Shown here piece after piece: positions 5,397 to 9,061 of a DNA stretch of 9,061 bases; position 1 is the first letter of the stretch, and every line of letters begins with the position of its first letter. The notes under the pieces were generated by a model. It was not told the DNA's origin. It searched no databases and worked only from the letters and a program-made list of their open reading frames with translations. The stretch comes from Alphaproteobacteria bacterium (GTDB taxonomy: Bacteria > Pseudomonadota > Alphaproteobacteria > Rhodobacterales > Rhodobacteraceae). Location of the stretch: positions 1-9,061 of the forward strand of contig RFGD01000013.1 of NCBI GenBank assembly GCA_003696705.1, read 5' to 3'. A program made the translations under genes and the position numbers.

Positions 5397-6431
5397 ATGC
5401 TTCTTTCCCGTTTCCCCCGTGTCCGCCTTGGCCACCTGCCGACGCCGCTCGAGCCGATGCCGCGCCTGTCCGAGGCGCTTGGCGGCCCCGAGATCTGGAT
5501 CAAGCGCGACGACTGCACCGGCCTCGCGACCGGCGGCAACAAGACGCGCAAGCTCGAATTCCTGATGGCCGAAGCCCTGGCCGAGGGCGCCGACATGGTC
5601 ATGACCCAGGGCGCCATCCAGTCGAACCACGCCCGCCAGACGGCGGCGGCGGCGGCGAAACTGGGGCTCGACTGTCACCTTCTGCTCGAGGACCGCACGG
5701 GCAGCCACGACGAGAACTACAACCGCAACGGCAACGTGCTTCTGGACCATCTGTTCGGCGCCACCACCGAGCGCCGCGGCCCCGGCCTTGACATGAACGC
5801 CGAGATGGAAGCCGTGGCCGAGCGGTTCCGCGCCGAGGGGCGCAAGGTCTACACGATCCCGGGCGGCGGGTCGAACCCGACCGGTGCGCTTGGCTATGTC
5901 AACTGCGCCTTCGAGCTGGTCGGCCAGGCCAACGACCGGGGCCTTGTCATCGACCACATCGTGCATGCCACGGGCTCGGCCGGGACGCAGGCGGGGCTGG
6001 TCACGGGGCTTCGGGCCATCAACGCCGACATCCCGCTTCTTGGCATCGGCGTGCGGGCGCCGAAGCCGAAGCAGGAAGAGAACGTCTACAACCTTGCCGT
6101 GGCGACGGCCGAGAAGCTGGGCTGTCCGGGCGTCGTCGCGCGCGAGGATGTCGTCGCCAACACCGACTATGTCGGCGAGGGATACGGCATCCCGACGCCG
6201 GGCTGTCTCGAGGCCATCGCCATGTTCGCCGAGCTCGAGGGCATCCTTCTGGACCCGGTCTATTCGGGCAAGGGCGCGGCGGGGCTGATCGACCTCGTCC
6301 GCAAGGGCCATTTCGCCAGCGACGCGCGCATCGTCTTCATCCACACCGGCGGGGCGGCGGCGCTCTTCGGCTATCTCTCGGCGCTCGAGGGGATCGGCCG
6401 GGGCGGCGACGTGCCCGTGGCCGCCGAATAG
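5397..6431 (+). CDS. PLP-dependent lyase, D-cysteine desulfhydrase / L-cysteate sulfo-lyase family
   Basis: A 344-residue fold-type II PLP enzyme of the ACC deaminase/D-cysteine desulfhydrase group. Such enzymes split a three-carbon amino acid to pyruvate, ammonia and the beta leaving group (sulfide from D-cysteine, sulfite from L-cysteate). Visible motifs: LPTPLEP (14-20), WIKRDD (34-39), GGNKTRKLEF (46-55; K49 the likely PLP lysine), QSNHARQT (75-82), IPGGGSNPTGALGY for the PLP phosphate, and GSAGTQAGL. Length matches the family. The start is ATG 5397 with ACGAGG 9 bases upstream; a TTG three codons earlier is less likely. QSNH rather than ACC deaminase's QSNQ, and the neighbours, argue against ACC deaminase. 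I recall strong resemblance to roseobacter CuyA (cysteate sulfo-lyase), but cannot separate CuyA from a D-cysteine enzyme by reading. First gene of a three-gene operon opposite a LysR regulator. Confidence 0.9.
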   Translation: MLLSRFPRVRLGHLPTPLEPMPRLSEALGGPEIWIKRDDCTGLATGGNKTRKLEFLMAEALAEGADMVMTQGAIQSNHARQTAAAAAKLGLDCHLLLEDRTGSHDENYNRNGNVLLDHLFGATTERRGPGLDMNAEMEAVAERFRAEGRKVYTIPGGGSNPTGALGYVNCAFELVGQANDRGLVIDHIVHATGSAGTQAGLVTGLRAINADIPLLGIGVRAPKPKQEENVYNLAVATAEKLGCPGVVAREDVVANTDYVGEGYGIPTPGCLEAIAMFAELEGILLDPVYSGKGAAGLIDLVRKGHFASDARIVFIHTGGAAALFGYLSALEGIGRGGDVPVAAE

Positions 6432-6453
6432 CGGGGCAGGGGGCCGGCCAGCC

Positions 6454-7665
6454 ATGACGTCTTCCCGCTTCGAGGGGGATTTCACCCTGCAGGAGCCCTT
6501 GCCGCCCGAGGCCATCGCGGCGGCGGTCGAGGTCATGCGCTCGGGCCGGCTTCACCGCTACAACACCGCCCCCGGCGAGATGTCCGAGGCCGCGCGCCTC
6601 GAACGCGAGTTCGCCGACTGGCAGGGGGCGCGATACTGCCTGGCCACGGGCTCGGGCGGGCAGGCGCTTCAGATCGCGCTGCGCGCCGCGGGCGTGGGCC
6701 CGGCCGAGCCGGTCCTGACCAACGCCTTCACCCTGGCGCCGGTGCCGGGCGCAATCCATGCCGTCGGCGCCGTCCCGGTCCTGGTCGAGATCACCGACGC
6801 CCTGGTCATCGACCTCGACGATCTGGCCGCCAAGGCGGCGCGGTCGGGGGCGCGGGTCCTTCTTCTGTCCCTGATGCGCGGCCATCTGCCCGACATGGAC
6901 AGGCTCATGGACCTGGCCGGGCGGCTGGGCCTTCGGGTGATCGAGGACTGCGCCCACACGATGGGCGCCACCTGGGCGGGCCGGAAGAGCGGCAGCTTCG
7001 GGCTGGCGGGCTGTTTCTCGACCCAGACCTACAAGCATCTGAACTCGGGCGAGGGCGGGCTTCTTGTCACCGACGACGCCGAGCTGGCGGCGCGCGCCGT
7101 CATCCTGTCGGGCTCTTACATGATGTATGACCGCCACGGCGCGGCCCCGCCGCCCGAGGCCTTCGCCGCGGCCCGGACCGAGATGCCGAACACCTCGGCA
7201 CGGATGGACAATCTGCGCGCCGCCGTCCTGCGGCCGCAGCTTCGGCGGCTGGACGCGAACATCGCACGCTGGAACGCGCGCCACGCCCGCGTCGTGGCCG
7301 AGCTGCGCCGGGTCAATGCCATCACCTTGCCGATGACGCCGCCGGCGGCGCAGCCGGTCGGCAGTTCCGTCCAGTTCCGCCTGCCCGGCATCGGCCCCGA
7401 GGCGGCGCGGCGCTTTCTCGAACGCACCGCGGCGCGGGGGGTGACGCTGGCCTGGTTCGGCGTGCCGGCGCCCGAGGGATTCACCTCGACCCACCGGAAC
7501 TGGGGCCATGTGCCGGCGCAGGCGCTGCCGCGCACCGACGCGATCCTGGCGACGCTGTTCGACATGCGCCTGCCGCTCAGCTTCTCGGAGGAGGACTGCA
7601 CGCTGATCGGGCGCATCATCGCCGAGGAGGCCGCCGCCGTCGCCGGCAGCGGGGCGCCGGCGTGA
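6454..7665 (+). CDS. DegT/DnrJ/EryC1/StrS-family PLP aminotransferase
   Basis: A 403-residue fold-type I PLP enzyme of the DegT family, best known for aminating nucleotide-linked keto-sugars. Motifs: ARYCLATGSGGQALQIALRA (59-78, cofactor phosphate region), TNAFTLAPVPGAIHAVGAVPVLVEI (89-113), VIEDCAHTMGA (162-172; D165 pairs with the pyridine nitrogen) and FSTQTYKHLNSGEGG (188-202; K194 the likely PLP lysine). The catalytic set appears complete. The ATG at 6454 lies 22 bases after the lyase stop, with AGGGGG about 10 bases upstream. The stop overlaps the racemase start. No sugar nucleotidyltransferase, dehydratase or glycosyltransferase is nearby, so a role in amino-acid or small-molecule amination is more likely here than sugar synthesis. 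That is inference; the substrate is unknown. Confidence 0.9.
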   Translation: MTSSRFEGDFTLQEPLPPEAIAAAVEVMRSGRLHRYNTAPGEMSEAARLEREFADWQGARYCLATGSGGQALQIALRAAGVGPAEPVLTNAFTLAPVPGAIHAVGAVPVLVEITDALVIDLDDLAAKAARSGARVLLLSLMRGHLPDMDRLMDLAGRLGLRVIEDCAHTMGATWAGRKSGSFGLAGCFSTQTYKHLNSGEGGLLVTDDAELAARAVILSGSYMMYDRHGAAPPPEAFAAARTEMPNTSARMDNLRAAVLRPQLRRLDANIARWNARHARVVAELRRVNAITLPMTPPAAQPVGSSVQFRLPGIGPEAARRFLERTAARGVTLAWFGVPAPEGFTSTHRNWGHVPAQALPRTDAILATLFDMRLPLSFSEEDCTLIGRIIAEEAAAVAGSGAPA

Positions 7666-8396
7666 CCCGGGTGCCGCCGCGCCGGCTGGGCATCCTGGGC
7701 GGCATGGGCCCCGAGGCGACGGTCCTGATGATGCAGAAGCTGATCGACCGCGTGCCGGCGACGGACGACCGCGACCACATCCCGCTTCTGGTGGACATGA
7801 ACACCCAGGTGCCCTCGCGCATCGCCTGGCTGATCGAGGGCCGGGGCGAGGATCCGGGGCCGGTGCTGGTGGCCATGGCGCGCCGGCTCGAGGCCATGGG
7901 GGCCGAGGCGCTGGCCATGCCCTGCAACACGGCCCATCACTGGGCGCCCGACATCCGGGCGGCGGTGGGGGTGCCGTTCCTTGACATGCTGGCGCTGTCG
8001 GCGCGGGCGGCGCGGGCGCGCGCCGGCGCGGGCGGGGTGGTCGGCATCCTTGCCTCGCCGGCGGTGCGGCGGACGGGCGACTTTGCCCGCGCCCTCGAAG
8101 CCGAGGGGCTTCGCCCCGCCTGGCCCGACGACGAGGACGCGCTTCTGGCCGCCATCCGCGCCATCAAGCGCCACGGTCCCGACGCGGCGGCGCGGGCCGC
8201 GCTCGGGGCGGCCTCGGCATCGGTCATGGGGCAGGGGGCGCGGGTGCAGCTCGTGGCCTGCACGGAGCTTTCGCTCATCGCCGATGCGGCCGATCCCGGG
8301 GCCGAGGTCATGGACACGCTCGACATCCTGGTCGATGCCGCGGTCCGCTTCGCGCTTGGCGGGGACGAGGGCGACGGGGCCGACGGGGCCGGCTGA
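7662..8396 (+). CDS. Aspartate/glutamate racemase family protein
   Basis: A 244-residue cofactor-independent amino-acid racemase of the Asp/Glu/hydantoin superfamily. Motifs: LGILGGMGPEAT (9-20), VDMNTQVPSR (44-53), AMPCNTAHHW (85-94; catalytic C88) and ACTELSLIA (199-207; catalytic C200). Both cysteines needed for two-base racemisation are present, so it should be a true racemase rather than a one-cysteine decarboxylase or isomerase relative. The start is the GTG at 7662, overlapping the previous gene's TGA as GTGA, so translation is probably coupled. The C-terminus (about 233-244) is Gly/Asp-rich and dispensable-looking. Aspartate racemases are the closest type by motif; cysteate, an aspartate analogue, is a plausible substrate next to the lyase. 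Third gene of the operon. Confidence 0.92.
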   Translation: MTRVPPRRLGILGGMGPEATVLMMQKLIDRVPATDDRDHIPLLVDMNTQVPSRIAWLIEGRGEDPGPVLVAMARRLEAMGAEALAMPCNTAHHWAPDIRAAVGVPFLDMLALSARAARARAGAGGVVGILASPAVRRTGDFARALEAEGLRPAWPDDEDALLAAIRAIKRHGPDAAARAALGAASASVMGQGARVQLVACTELSLIADAADPGAEVMDTLDILVDAAVRFALGGDEGDGADGAG

Positions 8397-8414
8397 GCGG
8401 GCCTGCGGCGCGCC

Positions 8415-9061
8415 TCAGCCCTTCGCGGCGCGGTCCTCGTCCGTCGCGTCGGGGCCGAAAAGCGCGTGCCGGCGCCGTTCGTGGAAATGCGACGGCCAGC
8501 CCTTCGGCCGGCGCGCATACATCTCGGCCACAAGATCGGCCAGAAGCTCGAGCCGGCGGCGCTCGTCGGGGGAAAAGAGCGCCTCGGGGGCGAGCGGCAC
8601 GGGCGCGTCCACCGCGCTCGCCACGGCCTCGTCGAGGGCGCGCTGCAAGAGCGGCCGGCCGCCGAAGAAGTCGCGGTCCATGGCGGCGGCGTCTTCGGCA
8701 TGGTCGGCGGCCACGCGCTCGGCCAGCGCCCGGTGAAGGCGAAGCCGCGTGCCCGGCGTCGCCGCGGGCCGGGCCGCGGCCAGGCGCGCAAAGGTCCAGC
8801 CAAGCCCGTGCCGGCCCCATTTTCCGTAGGACCGAAGCCGTTTCTGGACCATGGAAAGGACCGCCAGATCCTCGGCCGAGAGGGCGCTGTTGTCCTTGGT
8901 CGGGCCGGTCACGGCAAGGTTGCGGTCGCCAAGGGCCGTGGCCAGGAAGTCATGGACGACGCAGCCCCGCCAGAGCTCTTCGCGGATCATCGGCCGCAGC
9001 GTGAAGGCCGGCCCGAAGAGCGCCCGAAGCCGCGAAAAGCGGGGGTGGTAGATGAAGCGCC
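8415..9061 (-). CDS. Unrecognised protein, N-terminus cut by window edge
   Basis: The frame is open from the right edge to a TGA at 8415, giving 214 visible residues; an internal Met at 8990 is not needed as a start because coding-like sequence continues upstream of it (FIYHPRFSRLRALFGPAFTL). I do not recognise the family. Visible landmarks are the basic-aromatic FIYHPRFSRLR segment near the edge, LAVTGPTKDN, KRLRSYGKWGRHGLGW, MDRDFFGGRPLLQRAL and a C-terminal WPSHFHERRRHALFGP. The mixed polar and aromatic character with no long hydrophobic run suggests a soluble protein, possibly an enzyme. It is convergent with the racemase gene, 18 bases apart, and so not part of that operon. Confidence 0.75.
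   Translation of the reverse strand, partial: RFIYHPRFSRLRALFGPAFTLRPMIREELWRGCVVHDFLATALGDRNLAVTGPTKDNSALSAEDLAVLSMVQKRLRSYGKWGRHGLGWTFARLAAARPAATPGTRLRLHRALAERVAADHAEDAAAMDRDFFGGRPLLQRALDEAVASAVDAPVPLAPEALFSPDERRRLELLADLVAEMYARRPKGWPSHFHERRRHALFGPDATDEDRAAKG

Noticed and set aside
5379..6536. Minus-strand frame opposite the lyase gene, and a similar one at 6337-7509
   Set aside because: Charged, low-complexity antisense products; the plus-strand genes carry intact PLP-enzyme motifs.
5397..8396. Beta-hydroxyaspartate cycle or ectoine breakdown cluster
   Set aside because: Those clusters have other diagnostic genes (aldolase, imine reductase, hydrolases) that are absent, and the lyase here is fold-type II of the cysteine/cysteate group.
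8397..8414. Terminator between the convergent racemase and right-edge genes
   Set aside because: Only 18 bases, with no stem followed by a T-run on either strand.

Overview
The window is very GC-rich chromosomal-type DNA. Gene content and protein style (a TRAP transporter with a Tat-exported binding protein, LacI and LysR regulators, a cysteine/cysteate-type PLP lyase) suggest an alphaproteobacterium, most likely of the Rhodobacteraceae/Roseobacter type. This placement is inferred from resemblance, not from a search. No tRNA, rRNA, CRISPR, insertion sequence or phage gene was seen.

Layout. Positions 1-3019, minus strand, hold a TRAP operon read right to left: an 87-residue two-helix membrane protein, the binding protein dctP (TTG start, Tat signal), the small permease dctQ and the large permease dctM, which runs off the left edge. 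Positions 3020-3173 are a divergent control region with two near-identical LacI-type palindromes; one covers the predicted -10 of the TRAP operon. Positions 3174-4238, plus strand, encode the LacI-family regulator. A short repeat-bearing gap (4239-4322) separates it from a convergent LysR-type regulator (4323-5249, minus). Positions 5250-5396 are a second divergent control region with a long imperfect inverted repeat. From it runs a plus-strand operon: a PLP-dependent lyase of the D-cysteine desulfhydrase/L-cysteate sulfo-lyase family (5397-6431), a DegT-fold aminotransferase (6454-7665) and an Asp/Glu racemase-family protein (7662-8396, overlapping the previous stop as GTGA). A convergent, unrecognised gene (8415-9061, minus) enters from the right edge.

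How the genes may work together. The left half reads as a self-contained import cassette controlled by its own LacI regulator. The right half reads as a LysR-controlled catabolic operon for an amino acid or amino-acid analogue, with racemase, aminotransferase and deaminating/desulfonating lyase. One testable reading is use of cysteate (the sulfonate analogue of aspartate) or D-cysteine, with the racemase converting the enantiomers and the lyase releasing pyruvate, ammonia and sulfite or sulfide. Whether the TRAP system feeds this operon is not shown by the sequence; the two cassettes have separate regulators and are only neighbours.
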